From assembly GCA_000231825.2 (NCBI GenBank), contig AFXF02001796.1, forward strand, positions 169,707-233,706: 64,000 nucleotides of DNA, written 5' to 3'. The position numbers and the translations under genes are program-made. Position 1 is the stretch's first letter, and each line of letters opens with the position of its first letter. Positions 11,907-24,727 of the stretch are shown one piece after another. This DNA comes from Tetrahymena elliotti 4EA. Taxonomy: Eukaryota; Ciliophora; Oligohymenophorea; Hymenostomatida; Tetrahymenidae. The notes beneath the pieces are model-generated. The model did not search any database and had not been told where the DNA came from. It worked only from the letters and a program-made list of their open reading frames with translations.

Positions 11907-14498
11907 ATGGATGAATATCATACTATGACTATTGACAGAACTCAAAGTATAGATAAAAAATATAAGGTGGACAATACTATCAACTACCCTTATGAAATAA
12001 ATACTTCTAGATATACTAACATTACAGCAAATAATTCCCCTGTTAAGATTGATAAATTGCATCTAAAGCAGGAAATGGATTTACCTAAATTAAAAACTGA
12101 AATTTAAAATTCACATGAGTAATAGTAGAAATCTCCTCTCTCTAAAAGGTGCTAAAGATAAGATAATCAATAAGATTTAGGTTTCAAATTTATTAGAGAT
12201 AGAAATAAAAATGCATCCTTAATAGAAAGTAATACTAAGAGTTAAATCAAAAAAAGTTAGAATTCCTCTAGGCATGTAAGTCCATCTATTTAGGATTTTT
12301 CAAATATAAAATATCATAAAATCCATTTACAGTAGGCTACTGACAGAATACATAATTCTAATAATAAAGATCCAGCTAAATATTCTTTAAATTCCTCACT
12401 TTTACTGAACTAGCCTTAAAGTAAAATGATTGGACTATCAAGTGTTATTTAAGGTTTGACTTCAAAGATTAACTAAAATGAAATGTAAAAATAGTAGTCT
12501 TATATGTAACTCCAGCTATCCACAAATAGAACTAGCAGATAATCGATGTCATAGCTTAGGTCTCAAAAAAAAATAGAGAGTCCTGAAAAAATAAATGATA
12601 ATAGTTAAATTGAGAAATCAGATTATGATACAACACCATTTAATTACAATTTTACTTTAAAAAGAAAATCAAAGCAAGGGACTATTCATTTTTTAGGAAA
12701 ACTTGATTCAAACATGTTTCCAATCAAGTAAAATTTCAAAATAAATTTATAATAAGAAGAATAAAAAAGTGTAAATGACTTTAGCCCTAAAAGAAACTAT
12801 AATGATCGCTCAGAGAGTACTTCTCCAATTTTTAGAATTAGAAAAAGATTGAATACATAAGAAGAACAAACTTCATTTTCAAGTAGCATTCAACAAAATT
12901 TCTTTTCCAATATATAGAAAGTGTAAATTGATTAAGATGTAACTCCTTAATCTTTGAATGAATTTGAAAATGATTCACCTTTGCTCAAAAAAGATAAAAA
13001 AATTGATGAGGTATCATCTTCTGAGTTGATTGCAGCATACAATTTTGATGATAGAAAAGCTTAAAGATAAATACTTTTGAGAGAATAAATATAAAAAATA
13101 GCGGAAAAAACCATCCCAAGATTTATTAAACTTTGTATTGATAAGAATCCTGATTGTTTTGAACTAATGAAAATATGTAATCCAAATATGCCTATAGAAA
13201 AATTTTGTGATAAGATAGGAAAGCTTGTAACCTATTGTTTAAATAGTGAATCAGTAAAAATAACATCATTTAACTAAATTAAAATGTCTCTAAGTCTTTG
13301 TGAATAATTACTTATATACATTCATCAGTTCTTTTTGTAAAATAATTTAAATCAACAATTTTTTGAAGAATTTTGTGAAACTTTCAGAAATATGTAGCTT
13401 TAACTCAGCTCAAATTCCATTAGCCTTTTCTAAGAATTAGGAGGAAAAAGGAAAATAGAATTAATTATTGAAGGTATCTTAAGAAAATTAGATAAATCTT
13501 TTGATCTTGAGCTTTAGTCAAAGGTAAATACAATAGTTAATTTTGGGTGCAACCTATTGTCTGGAGATGTATAAGCAGTAGATGAAAATATAAAACAATT
13601 TAAGGAATATATGAATACATTTGGAGGAGTATTTGATAAGACTATGTATACAAGCTAATTTTTTTTTATTGTAAAATACTAAATTTTTTAAGAGATAGTG
13701 GTTGAAAGGGATATACCTTGGAGAGTTAAGATGCTAATTATTAACTCATTTGAAAAGTTGAGATATAAGTATTTTGGTGATTTACATGGCTTGGGAGATT
13801 CATTATCTTTTATAGATCTGGCATCAAAAATTTAATAAAATCTAAATGAATAACATTGGAATAGAATTGGATTTATATAAAAAAATTTAAATAATTAGAA
13901 AAGCTTCTTTATGGATTTATTAAGGATCATATTAGATGGGGAGAATACTCCTTAATTGAAAAAATTCCTTGAAAGCAATTAAGTTAATATAAATTTTGAG
14001 ACAGTTCCGATTATTGAGAGTTTAGTTAAAGGAGTTTTAATAAAAGAAAAAGTATTACCATTGTTAACAAAACAAGATTTAGATTTGAAATTTTAAAAAC
14101 TGAAGAAATACTTGGGTTTTGAAAGCTCTTAAAGTTATTTAATTAAAAATATTGACAAATTGCATTTGGAAATGTAAAAATGGATTTAATAAAATAATAA
14201 AATTAACAAATTAGATGATGAAACATCTAAAAAATATGAAGATTTAGATTATTTCTTTCTCCTTTTATCTTCTGTATTTGAAGATATTTGCCCATATCAT
14301 CTTGCAGATTCAGTATGTGCTCAAGATTTCTTTAAATTTGATCATAAGTTAATACAATATTAATTAAAAGCATTTTAAAGAGTACTTATTTCAACTTACA
14401 TGTCATCTGGAAGCTAAGAACCAACAAAATTATTTTCTGATATTGATCTATTATCATCGTATATGATGAAATACTTTAATTATTTTAGATAATTTTGA
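11907..14498 (+). CDS. N/Q-rich protein with helical C-terminal domain, second of three tandem paralogs
   Basis: A single exon encodes 863 residues, from ATG 11907 (MDEYHTMTIDRTQSIDKK) to TGA 14496-14498. Residues 1 to about 380 are polar and low complexity. From about residue 390 a helical region begins with IAEKTIPRFIKLCIDKNPD, then ICNPNMPIEKFCDKIGKLV and LGGKRKIELIIEGILRKLD. It reaches the family motif IPWRVKMLIINSFEKLRYKY followed by FGDLHGLGD, and ends with YQLKAFQRVLIST. Compare IPWESKLILLQKLESFRFEN and FWIKSISRVLLAM in the gene at 15429. No known domain is certain; the repeated helices vaguely recall MIF4G-like or other helical-repeat scaffolds, but I cannot support a specific family. 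The downstream spacer holds decayed copies of this gene's 3' end. Confidence 0.75.
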
Positions 14499-14603
14499 AA
14501 AAGATACAGGATAAAAAATCCATCTAAAATAGTAAATATTTAATTTTATATAATTTACAATAAACCTAACTTTAAATTAAACAATAACAATTGAAGCCGA
14601 TAA

Positions 14604-14684
14604 CCATCTAAATTACTTTATGATTAAAGCTTTAATCATCTTATATGATAAAATGTTTTAATTATTTTAAGTAATTTTTAAGAT
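14604..14684 (+). repeat. Relic copy of the 3' end of the 11907-14498 gene
   Basis: This block aligns with 14412-14494, the last codons of the upstream gene. Both run CCA.C.AAATTA.TTT.TGAT, then ATCATC.TATATGAT.AAAT, then TTTAATTATTTTA and TAATTTT, with roughly three-quarters identity by eye. The coding frame is lost in the copy. Confidence 0.6.
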
Positions 14685-14928
14685 TTTATGAGGAAATTAA
14701 TACCAAAAATTTATCAACATTTTATTAACCTACCTAATTTAAACTAATAAAAATAAGATGCAAGCTAAGAAGGATCTTAATTATTTCTTAAAAAAGATTT
14801 AATTCCAAGTTATTTCATAGAACATTCTTCTAAATTATTTTTAAGTGTTTATCCATCAATAAATAAATAATTTACAATAAAACTAAATACCTAATAACCT
14901 TAGACTTATAACAAAAAACCATCTAAAT

Positions 14929-14985
14929 AATTTTTTGATATTTATTGATGAAATATTTTACTTATTTTAAATGATATTAATGTTT
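14929..14985 (+). repeat. Second, shorter relic copy of the same 3' end
   Basis: Starts CCATCTAAATAATTTTTTGA and continues ATTGATGAAATATTTTACTT, ATTTTA. It matches the block at 14604 and the end of the gene at 11907 but with an internal deletion. A preceding motif (AATTTACAATAAA) also recurs after the gene itself. Confidence 0.5.
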
Positions 14986-15428
14986 TTATACATCTATGCA
15001 TTTATAATTTTAAACAATATACTATAAAATTAATGTAATATTTTATAAAGATTGCAAATATTAAAATTTTTAAGCAATAATTCTATTATTGAATAAAGCA
15101 ACTCTAATCAATAAATAATATTAAAATTTTATCAAATCACTTATTTGTAATAAATGTAATTGATATTTATAAGGCCAGTTGTTTGCTTGAATTTAATAAA
15201 ATTGCCAAGATTTCTGATAAAATGTGAATTCATAGAAGAAGATTGAAATTGGAAATTATGATAAAAATTAAAAAAGAAACTTTTTGTTACTTTTTTTTTT
15301 AATATTTTTGATTTGTTATAATTATCATCATCAATTATTAAAAATAAGCAAATTAAGTTATTACTCTTAAATTATAATTTAGTAAAATTATAAAATAACT
15401 TGAGATTTTATTAAAGCTGTAAGGAATA

Positions 15429-17987
15429 ATGTTTTCTTAAATTGAAGTCCAGAAATATTATCAAGATAGATTATTGAAGGAAACTGATAATAAGCGAAAG
15501 CAATACTATCCAAAACAACATTTGGGTGAAAGCAAATATAGAGAAGACTGGTACCACTAAAAGAATATTATTTATCCAAAGAAAAATTTCTTGGACAAGA
15601 TCAAGCTCAAGCAAGAATTATATAAATTTAGATAAAATGCAGAAAATTTATAAAATCTAAAATCTTCCATTCATGGTTCAACTAAATAGGTCAACTTAAA
15701 TGTTTACTTTGATTCTAGTTCAGATACCTCAAGCAATTTAGATTAAAGGTTTATGCTTAGAGGCAGTTTAGGCAATTTTCCAAATAAAAATAACATCTTA
15801 AACAATAATTAAGATATGAAGCAAAATTCTCCTTTGGTTTTACCACCTATAAAGCAAGGAAATGGATTTACTTAAAATGGATAAACACCTCAGGCAAAAG
15901 AAAATTAACCAAGGCTCTCTAAAAATTTTAGTTAGCCTGACATGCAAACCATGCATTAGTATTTAAATGGGTAGAAAGGTAAAAAATAGAATACGATTTC
16001 TAATTCCTAAAGTAATTAAAGTCTTTTTATTACAAAGTAGTAATAATAATCTGACTCTAAGCTGAATGCAGAGAGTAATAATTATTTATAGAGTGATATT
16101 TCATCATTAAATTATGGTGATAATTTAAATGATATTTCTTAATTTGATAATTACTATCAACAATAGTAACTAATAGATAAACAGCTAGTTACCTCACCTT
16201 CTAAGTAAATTTAAATTCCTAAGATAGCTATTAATCATATAAACCACAGAAATAGTGCAGGAGGTGTAAGTTAAATTTCTAACGAGTACCAAAAATAGAA
16301 TAACTCTGACTCTGTAAGCCTTACTCCAACCCCTATGGGAGAATTTTCATATGCCCAAAGAGTATAAAACTCACCATTCAGCAAGTATGTTGATGGTTAG
16401 GAGGATGGCGCTTCTCAGTCTTAAATTTCTTAAAATAATCAAACTTTCTCCAACAACAAAAAAATAAAAGGCTTAAAAGGGAAAGATTCTCATACATAGT
16501 CATAATAATCTACATAAATAAATTTTTCATAGATGAGTAGCATTGAAAAATTTTAATTTTTAATTAGTAAACTTGAAGAAACAAAAGCTAGATTTGTAAC
16601 TATGGTTGAATCTGATAATGAGCTTTAAATGATTTTTGAAAATCTTATTTCTTTGAAGCTGAATGATCATTCAAAAATTTTCATTAAATTTTTTAGATTT
16701 TGTTTAGAAAAGCTTGTTTTTGGTGAAAATATAAAAAGTGCAAATAAAAGCTAGTTTTCTTCTTAGCCTTCTGTCAAAGATGTTGGAAAAATAGATCCTC
16801 GTTTATTTAAAAAAATTAGTATTTCCCAAGGACTAGTTAAACCTTTAGAAAATTTTTTTGCAGAAGAATTAGAAAAAGTAGAATTTCACAAAGAAGTTGC
16901 TAAATTTCGTTTAATATGGAAAGAAATGTGTGAAAAATATCTGCTTGTTCACAATTTGCTGTTAGAAATAGGAGGAATAAGAAGACTTAAAGGTATTCTA
17001 TCAAATATAGCTGATTCTTTATAAAAGTACTATTCTATTAAATTCTCAAGTGCACAGCTAGAAGATATTTTCTCTTTTGCTTAAGCAATATTCTAAGATA
17101 ATTAAAGTGTTACTTCAAGTTTGCTATTAAAATATAGATAACAATTATTGAAAAACATGGGAACACTTAATTTTTAAAGAGTTACATTTGTTGATCTTTT
17201 CATTATTAAGCACTTTATTTTTTTAGAGCTTTCAAAAGAAGAGTATATACCTTGGGAATCAAAGTTAATTTTATTGTAAAAATTGGAATCATTCAGATTT
17301 GAAAATTTTAGAGATTTATATAATTTACCAGACTAAGCAGAAATTATTTTGCATTTAAAAAATTTTATTCCTTAAGCTTTGTTAAATTCCTTTTAGTTTA
17401 ATAACAAGGATGCTCTTGAGGAATTCTTTAATTAGTTTACAGAAAATTTGTTAGGGAATGGAAATGCTTTAAAGTTTATAGAGTATATGAACTAAGCAGG
17501 TATATCAACATCCTATAATAATATAATTTTGATGGAACATCTATTGAAATCAAGTGTTTCAATAAAAAGAGATATACCATAAATAATTAAAAAAATAATA
17601 GAGCATAAATTTGTTACTTTAAAGAGAGATCTATCAATTTTCACCAACTTTAATAGTATAATCTTAAAAGCTGATGAAATAATAAATAAAATGCATTCTA
17701 TGAATATTATACTTTTAAAACATCTCAAAATACCTGTTTCAGAGCATCCTAAATATTTAGATTTGAATCTTTTCTATCAGATTCTTGTTGAAGTCTGTTC
17801 TAAATTAGATGCTTTCTCAATCCAAGATTTACAGTATGGTTTAAAGCACTATAATTTCACAAAATAACACTATTTTTTCTGGATAAAATCTATTAGTAGA
17901 GTACTTTTAGCAATGAAATATTCCTTGGGAGATGTTTAAAATCTTACCATTCATCTAGAAAAAATATATAATGACTCAACTCTATGA
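15429..17987 (+). CDS. N/Q-rich protein with helical C-terminal domain, third of three tandem paralogs
   Basis: A single exon encodes 852 residues, from ATG 15429 (MFSQIEVQKYYQDRLLKETD) to TGA 17985-17987. The N-terminus is charged and partly helical, with the short motif YREDWYHQKNIIYPKKNFLD. A polar Asn/Gln/Ser-rich stretch runs to about residue 375. The helical C-terminal part includes FFAEELEKVEFHKEVAKFRL, IWKEMCEKYLLVHNLLLEIG, the family motif IPWESKLILLQKLESFRFEN, and FFWIKSISRVLLAMKYSL near the end. The last two match the neighbouring genes at 7408 and 11907 in position and spacing. Same strand and orientation as the other two, with about 1 kb between neighbours, as expected of a tandem duplication. 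Function unknown. Confidence 0.75.
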
Positions 17988-18713
17988 TTTTATTAATTTA
18001 AATTGTTTGAAAGATCTAAATTTTTAGGATAAAAGAATAAAAGATTTTCTTATTAAATTATATTGATTAATTAGAGTTCATGTAAATAAAATTTATATTA
18101 AAATTCTTTAAAATATTATTTAATTTCTTTTTATAACAGTATGTTTTTTAAATTAAAGCTAAATTTATTTTTGGATTAAGTAATATTGATTTTTTTTAAA
18201 AAAGATAAGTTTACAAATAAATAAATAAAATATCAAATTATTACTATTTGAAAAAATTATAGTTTAGGATATTACTTTTTATAATGAAAAATGAAAATAA
18301 ATGAAATTTTATTTTAGCATTTTTAATTTAATAAATATGAAGAAAAAATTTTCCTTTCTGTAGCCATCTTTATTTCCAAAAATAAATCAAAATAAAATAA
18401 ACATGTAAGTTTGTTTAATAAAGGTTATGCATTTTTTAGAAATTAAAAGTAATACAACAAAGATGTAAGTTTTAAATACAAATTAAGATTCTTAAAAGAT
18501 AAAAGCTAAAGTAAGATAATATCAAACAAATTGGAAAAGAAAATCTTTCTTTATATAACTCAAAAGATTGATTGAAGCTTAATCTTCCTATTTATTTACA
18601 TTATTAAATCACTTCCAAAATTCTAAAAAATAGATAAAATATTTAAGTTCTTTTTTCATCAAAAAATGATCCTTTGTTCAGCCATGCAATCATGAATTTT
18701 GATATTATTTATT
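17988..18713. other. Spacer between convergent genes
   Basis: AT-rich, lying between the 3' ends of the third paralog (plus) and a minus-strand gene. No coding signal is seen. Confidence 0.6.
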
Positions 18714-20519
18714 TCAAAATTTATGGAATCTTGAAAATAAATCATTAATTTATTATTTTGATAATTAAAGTCGAATTAGCAATGCAGTTATTATTCTAAC
18801 AAAATATTTTCTCTAAAGGTACATCTATTGTAATATTTTTTAGCATATCTCTTCAGTTTAAAAAATATGGTTGCTGTAAGATTCATCTTTATACACTTTA
18901 TAAGAATCTTTGCAAAATTCAAATCCGTTAAATTTTGCTATAAACCATATCATACTTTTGAATCTAGAGTAGAAATTAAAGAGTTTTATAGGATCATTTT
19001 GAAATACTTGCTTGAGAGTAGATTTAGTACTAATTTAAACCATAGAACCTTACTTATACTAAACTAATCTGCTAAGCTAAGTAGAATTAAGTTTAAATAA
19101 AATATGTTCTTCATATTAAACATCTAAGCATAAAAATCTTAGATAAATTAATTAATTGATTACATCTACTAATTTATTAAGTTGCTGGTTTGTATAAAAA
19201 TTATTTCTAATTCTTATGTTTAAATAAAATAAACTATTTATGCTCTTTTAAATAATATTTGTTAAATCAACCAAATTAGTTTCTTAGTCTAACTTTACAC
19301 ATAACTTTTTAAGTGTTTTTTACTTTTGAAGAAAATTTAGATAATTCATAATATTTATTTATGGTTGATTTTATGCTGTATCAATCATTTCTATTTTAGT
19401 TTTAGATAAGCTAGTTATTTTTAATGATTATTCAATACTCTTGTTGCTGGTAGGTAGTATTTAAGAATTTAACCTCTCTTAATCTTTATAATTAGAGTTC
19501 CCACTTGTACTAAAAGAAAATTCTATCAAATTTATATAATCTTTAAATATATTTTATAAATTCTAAAGAACTATATTTATTTTTGAGGCATTTTCTATTG
19601 TATGCTAATCTATTGATTTTGGAAAGCTTATTTTGAATTTTAAAGAAGGATTAGAAAAAAGTAACTCAGGTAAAATAGAGTTTAAATCATCACCAAGAGG
19701 AATGAAATCCAAACACTTTAAATTCAATGACAATTATTTTAGTTTAAACTAAATTAAGCATTTTTGTTTTTCTTTAAAAGTATTTTCTTAATTTTAAGAA
19801 TCTTTCATTTTGCTGTTACTACCATCATTATTTGTCAGTATTGATAAAATATTCTTTAAAATTTTGAAACTAAATTCTCCTTAGCAATTCAAAGATAGTT
19901 TTTGTAAATTTTTTAGAGAAGATATTGCTTATGCAAATAAATACTCTGTTTCTTTATCTTCCTTTCTAAACGCTGAATCTAAAAAGTCAAGACTCAGATA
20001 TTCTATTTAATCACTAATTTGAGTTATGCATTTTATTACATGTTGATAATTAATATTTAACTTAAATTTCAATCTTTTAACTTATTAAGCTTTATTGAGC
20101 TGGTTTAAAATTTATATCATAGAGCTGTCATCATTAAATTCTACCCAAACGAAATGAATCATTATATCTTTAGTTAATTTAGTCAAATTTATTATTTTTT
20201 GTACAAAATTTAGAAATTCTGTTGATTAAGTATCACAGTATGTATCAAATTCCATCCTTATCCTTCTTACATTATATATAAGTTATAAAATATCCAAAGA
20301 TTAAAATCCTTCTTCAAGCACGATTTATTCATTTTTCTTATTAATATAAATTCTCTTCTACCCTTCAACAATTATTCTACTATTATCTTACTCATTGATT
20401 ATATGTTGTGGTATCTTATCAAACTATCCAAAATATAAGTAGAGCTTTTGTCCTTTTTTAATAGGCTGCTATATAACCTAATATCTAAGGTAGTACTAAT
20501 TATTTTTTAAAGAATTCAT
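18714..20519 (-). CDS. Leucine-rich helical protein (LRR-like), 601 residues
   Basis: A single minus-strand exon, from ATG at 20517-20519 (MNSLKNNQYYLRYQVIQQP) to TGA at 18714-18716. The sequence has repeated segments with leucine-rich-repeat-like spacing: IEYLSLDFLDSAF, LKNLQKLSLNCQGEFSFK, LNLKCLDFIPLGDDLNSILP, LKKLCVKLDQETNLVDLTN and LIYLRFLCLDVQ. These are irregular and would suit a degenerate LRR protein of the kind that is abundant in ciliates. There is no signal peptide or membrane segment. The C-terminus is basic and aromatic (IWFIAKFNGFEFCKDSYKVY). No specific function can be assigned. The frame is open across the full 1.8 kb, with about forty TAA/TAG glutamine codons and no TGA. Confidence 0.65.
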
Positions 20520-21668
20520 TTAGAAAAAAAGCCTTGAAATATTCTTTAAAATAAAAATATTAAGATAAAAACGAAACAAGTATTCTATTAAAAATTTTAC
20601 CTTTATTTCAAAAAATAGAAAATAAAAATCATTTTTTAATTAAAAAATTTCAATATGATTTTAAGAATTAATCTCAATTTTCAATCATAAGAATAAATAA
20701 TAACTACTAATTTAAAGATATTAGAAAAAAGTAAAATAAAGATTGATAATTAGTTAGTTATCAGTAAATTATTAATATTTTATTACTTTATACCAATGTA
20801 AAAATATCTAAAAATGATTTTTCATTTTTAGTTAAAAGCAAAAATTATTAAAATTTTATGAGAATATTTTAAATTCTTAGTATTTTTTTTATCTATCAAA
20901 TTAAGGAAAATTATTTTTTATTAATCTTATCTAAACAGACAAAACAAATTAAATCTAAAACAATAATAAAAGATGTAAATAATATTAACCTAAATGTATG
21001 TAATTAAAAAATAGTCTTATTCTCATAGTAATTAAGTTGTTAGTAAATATCTCATTCTATTATTACGCCTGAAAATTCAAATTTTAATAAAAAATTATTT
21101 TTGATTGTAAAAGTAAAAAAAACTTTCAGCATTTTTAGGAAATATTAAATTTCATATCTTTTATCTTCACAATGAAACAAACAAAAATAATTTGATAATA
21201 TTTTTATTTACATAAAAATAAAAAATTTCTATTTTCTAGATCTCACAAAAGATGATTTGAATTTGAATTAATGTAAGTTAGCTATCTAGAATTATTTCCA
21301 ATTTTTTCAAACAATTATTTTTATTAAAAAGTTGGAGTAAAAAATATAAAGAAAGTAACAGAGAATACTGTCGAATATTTATAATAAAAAGAAATATCAT
21401 GGAAAAATTTAACACAGCCTTTCAGTGTAAAGCTTTTTACTTCTATTTACAAAAAAAAAATGTTATTTTGTATTTTGAGATTTGATGATTGTTAAGTATT
21501 AAAAAAATATTGTTGATTTATTTTTTTGTGGTTTGTCAATAGAGTATTTAAAAAAGATAAACTCAAATTTATCTATTTTTTTAATTGATAAAAATAATAA
21601 GTACATTAGCAATACTTAAAACAAGAAAACTACAATATAATTTAGGAATTTTTGATTGGATATAGTAA
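20520..21668. other. Divergent AT-rich spacer
   Basis: Lies between the starts of a minus-strand and a plus-strand gene, so it should contain two promoters. Long homopolymeric A/T runs; no gene or RNA is recognised. Confidence 0.6.
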
Positions 21669-24600
21669 ATGAGTTTTCATCTCAATCGCTTTAACATTTA
21701 ACCGATACCAAACCTCAAAATTAACAGAGAAGATGCTGAGTATTTTACTGCAAATCATAAAGAAAAAAAGAAAGATAGATATTTGCTAAAAATATATACT
21801 CTTCGAGATAAAATGTCAGAGTAAAGGATAAATAATGAGATATATTTGAATTAATAGGCTCAAGGCGTAAATTAAAATGTTATCAAAATCAAAGGAGTTG
21901 TTAAATAATAAAGTGTAGATGATCTTACAAAGCAAAAGTATGAAAAAATAATAATTCTTTTATCATATGTACACTAGAATTTAAAAGAGGTGATTGAATT
22001 CAAAAAGAAAGCTAAAGAGAATTAATACTTCACTGTTTAAGAATTAAAAATTCAAATGAAGTCATTAATTTAAACATTTGCTGATCTATAGCGCAATAAT
22101 ATAGCTCATAGAAGAATATAGCTAGAAACAATTTATTTTTTAAACTAGAATTCATCATTTTAGTTAGGAGACTTCTATTATTCCAAAAATTTAATTGGAT
22201 AAGATGATTCTGAAATAAGATAAATAGATCAAAGTGAGATACAATAAATGAGATTTCCTGATGAAAAGTCTTTAGAGTGTCTAACATATGGAATATCTGA
22301 ACTAAAATCAAATTATTACAAAATGGATGTATACACTTTAGGAATTGTTTTTTTGCAATTAGCTTAGCTTGAAATCTACTATGGCATAGTAGATTTCAAG
22401 TAATGTAAAGACACTGCTTTATAAAGAGTTGGAGAAATGTAAGTTTAATTAAAATCAATTTTAATTTATTGACTACATAAATCCCATCCCACTCAGTCTA
22501 TTATTTATTAGTTTTTTAGCTACTTTTTTTAAATTCAATCAAAATCTTTCTTCAAAACACTTTTTATTTTTGATAGGACAGTTTGATAAAATAACAATAT
22601 AAAAATTCAAATACTTTTTTGGTAAAAAAATCTTAATTTTTAGATGAACCAAAAATTATCTGATAAGATTAAATAGTAGATTAAAATTAAAAATCAATTT
22701 TTTGAAACACTAAACCCATTTTTTGATGTTTTTATTATTCAATAATTTTAAATCATTTTTCATCTGCATTAACTGCAAATTCTTGTTTTTTCGTTAGTTT
22801 TTTGCTTGATTGATAGATTGCTTTTATCAAAATTCAGAAATTAATTTTGAGACTTCCTTTTGTTATTAATTAAAACTGTCGATTTCATTTAATCAAAAGT
22901 TATTTATATAGAAAAATAAAGAGATATTTAATTTCATTATATTTTATTAGATATGGAAGAAACATAAAAGAATTTATCAGTTTAATGTTGGCACCTAGAG
23001 AAGAAAGGAAAGATTTTATAGGTCTAGAAGAAATTATGAATTAAATATTAGATCATGATATTATTGATGAATAAACTATTAGATGCTCCATTTTCCCTGA
23101 AGACAGGAATAACTTGACTGTAATACAAGAGAATATTACTTTAAGAGATGATTTAACAAGTAGTAGCTCAGGTGATGATTTTAAAAGAGATAATGATGAC
23201 TCAAATTAGAATTTATCTTTTAATTAGAGCAATTCTATTCCATAAAGATTTATATAAGTGGAATAAAATTCAAATATCTAAAGTGAAATGAATAATAATT
23301 CTAATATTCAAAATACATTTAAAACTTTATAAATATAGAAAAATAATCTCAATCAAAATAATTAATAAAATTTTATTCACTAAGATAATTCAATGTAAAT
23401 ATAACAAAGCCAGACATCACCTCCTAGGCTTTTGTAAAATAGATAGAACCTATAAACAGTTTAATCTAGTAGGGGCTATGATCGCTTTGATGAATAACTT
23501 AAAGTTAATATAATAACATCTATCCCATATCCACATTAAAATGATTAAAATAACTTCAATTAACATACTTTTACAAATACTTAAGATTAATTTTAAACTT
23601 AAAGCATTCAACCCAATATGTAAGATAGTTATTTTGAAAGCTATTGCTAAAGATCTACATAAATCAAAAATTAATAAAGTCTAAAATGCATAGATTTAGT
23701 TTAGAAAGCTCAAAAACAAATCTAGTTAAAGTGGTTTGATAAAAAGTCAATTAAAATTCTTAATTTAATTGGCAGAGGATAACGTAGTGAAGTAAGAGCA
23801 TGTGAAACAAAAGAGAGAAACTGCTGTATAGCAAAAATTTATTTTAAAACAAAAAATACCGATGTTTGGGAAATGTTGTAGTCACTAAACAAATTTCAAA
23901 TGAGTGTTTAAAATAAAAATATTTTAGCAATTCATATTGAAGGATATTATATCAATCCTATTCTAGATAATGAAGAAGAGTCAGAACTTTGGTTGATTTA
24001 AAAGTAAAAGAAATACAATTTAATTACTGTTTAGTAAAGACATAGCCTTACCTTTTTACAAAGATTGTCTATCATGAAAAAACTTGTTTAAACTATAATA
24101 GATCTTCATAAATTAAATATAGCTCATGGAGAAATTAAACCTTAAAATATTCTATTAGATTTATAGCTGAACCCTTTCCTAACAGATTTTGTTGTATGTG
24201 ATTAGATGATAGGCCCTTCTTAATTGCTAAAAAGTAGGGGATTCGAGACAGGATATTCAGCTCCTGAATAATTCAATGATATGTAATTTTGCAAAAATAG
24301 TGATATTTGGAGTCTTGGAGTAATTCTCTCAGAATTTTTAACAGGCTTAAAAGTTGATTGCTACATTGTAGATAAATTTGGGCTTTATGATCCATAGAGA
24401 CAAGGTTCCTTAGATCTCTAATTATATGAATATTTTGATAGCTATAACATCTCAAGTCTAATAAAAGATATGACACAATATAATCCAGATAAAAGGCTGG
24501 CACTGAATTATGTTCTTGATCATCTTAACAAACTAGAAAATGAATTGAGAAAAAATACAGCCTCACATAAATTAAATAGAGCTAAAAAAAGCTTACCTAA

Positions 24601-24727
24601 TATTCCAACTTATTAATAAGATACAGCTTGCAACAATTTTCAAAACTAATAACTTCAAATATGTAACTAATAAATGAAATAAATGTAAAAAAAGTCAGCA
24701 GTGCTGAGATAGAGAATGTACAAATGA
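21669..24727 (+). CDS. Protein with two degenerate kinase domains (double pseudokinase candidate), 848 residues
   Basis: Two exons (21669-22438 and 22951-24727, a 512 nt intron) encode 848 residues. The N-terminal domain (about 20-260) has a kinase-like layout: RYLLKIYTLRDKMS with the VAIK-type Lys, LSYVHQNLKEVI, a catalytic loop reading IAHRRIQLETIYF, then QLGDFYYSKN and YKMDVYTLGIVFLQLA. The canonical HRD aspartate is Arg, and the following Lys and Asn are Gln and Thr. An Asn/Gln-rich linker (about 330-510) leads to a second domain with ILNLIGRGQRSEVRAC, CCIAKIYF, AHGEIKPQNILLD, LTDFVVCDQ, GYSAPEQF and SDIWSLGVILSEFLTGL. Here HRD is HGE and DFG is DFV, while the VAIK Lys, loop Lys and Asn are kept. 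Both halves clearly descend from protein kinases; loss of catalysis is inferred from these substitutions. Confidence 0.8.

Larger units (their letters stand above)
14499..15428. other. Spacer with degenerate copies of the upstream gene's end
   Basis: AT-rich spacer that includes two relic blocks (14604-14684 and 14929-14985, listed separately) and a repeated motif AATTTACAATAAA at about 14552 and 14869. No gene is supported. The 5' flank of the third paralog occupies its right end. Confidence 0.6.

Noticed and set aside
11859..12062. Minus-strand frame overlapping the start of the second paralog
   Set aside because: The plus-strand frame continues for 863 codons with protein-like composition; the reverse frame is short and AT-driven.
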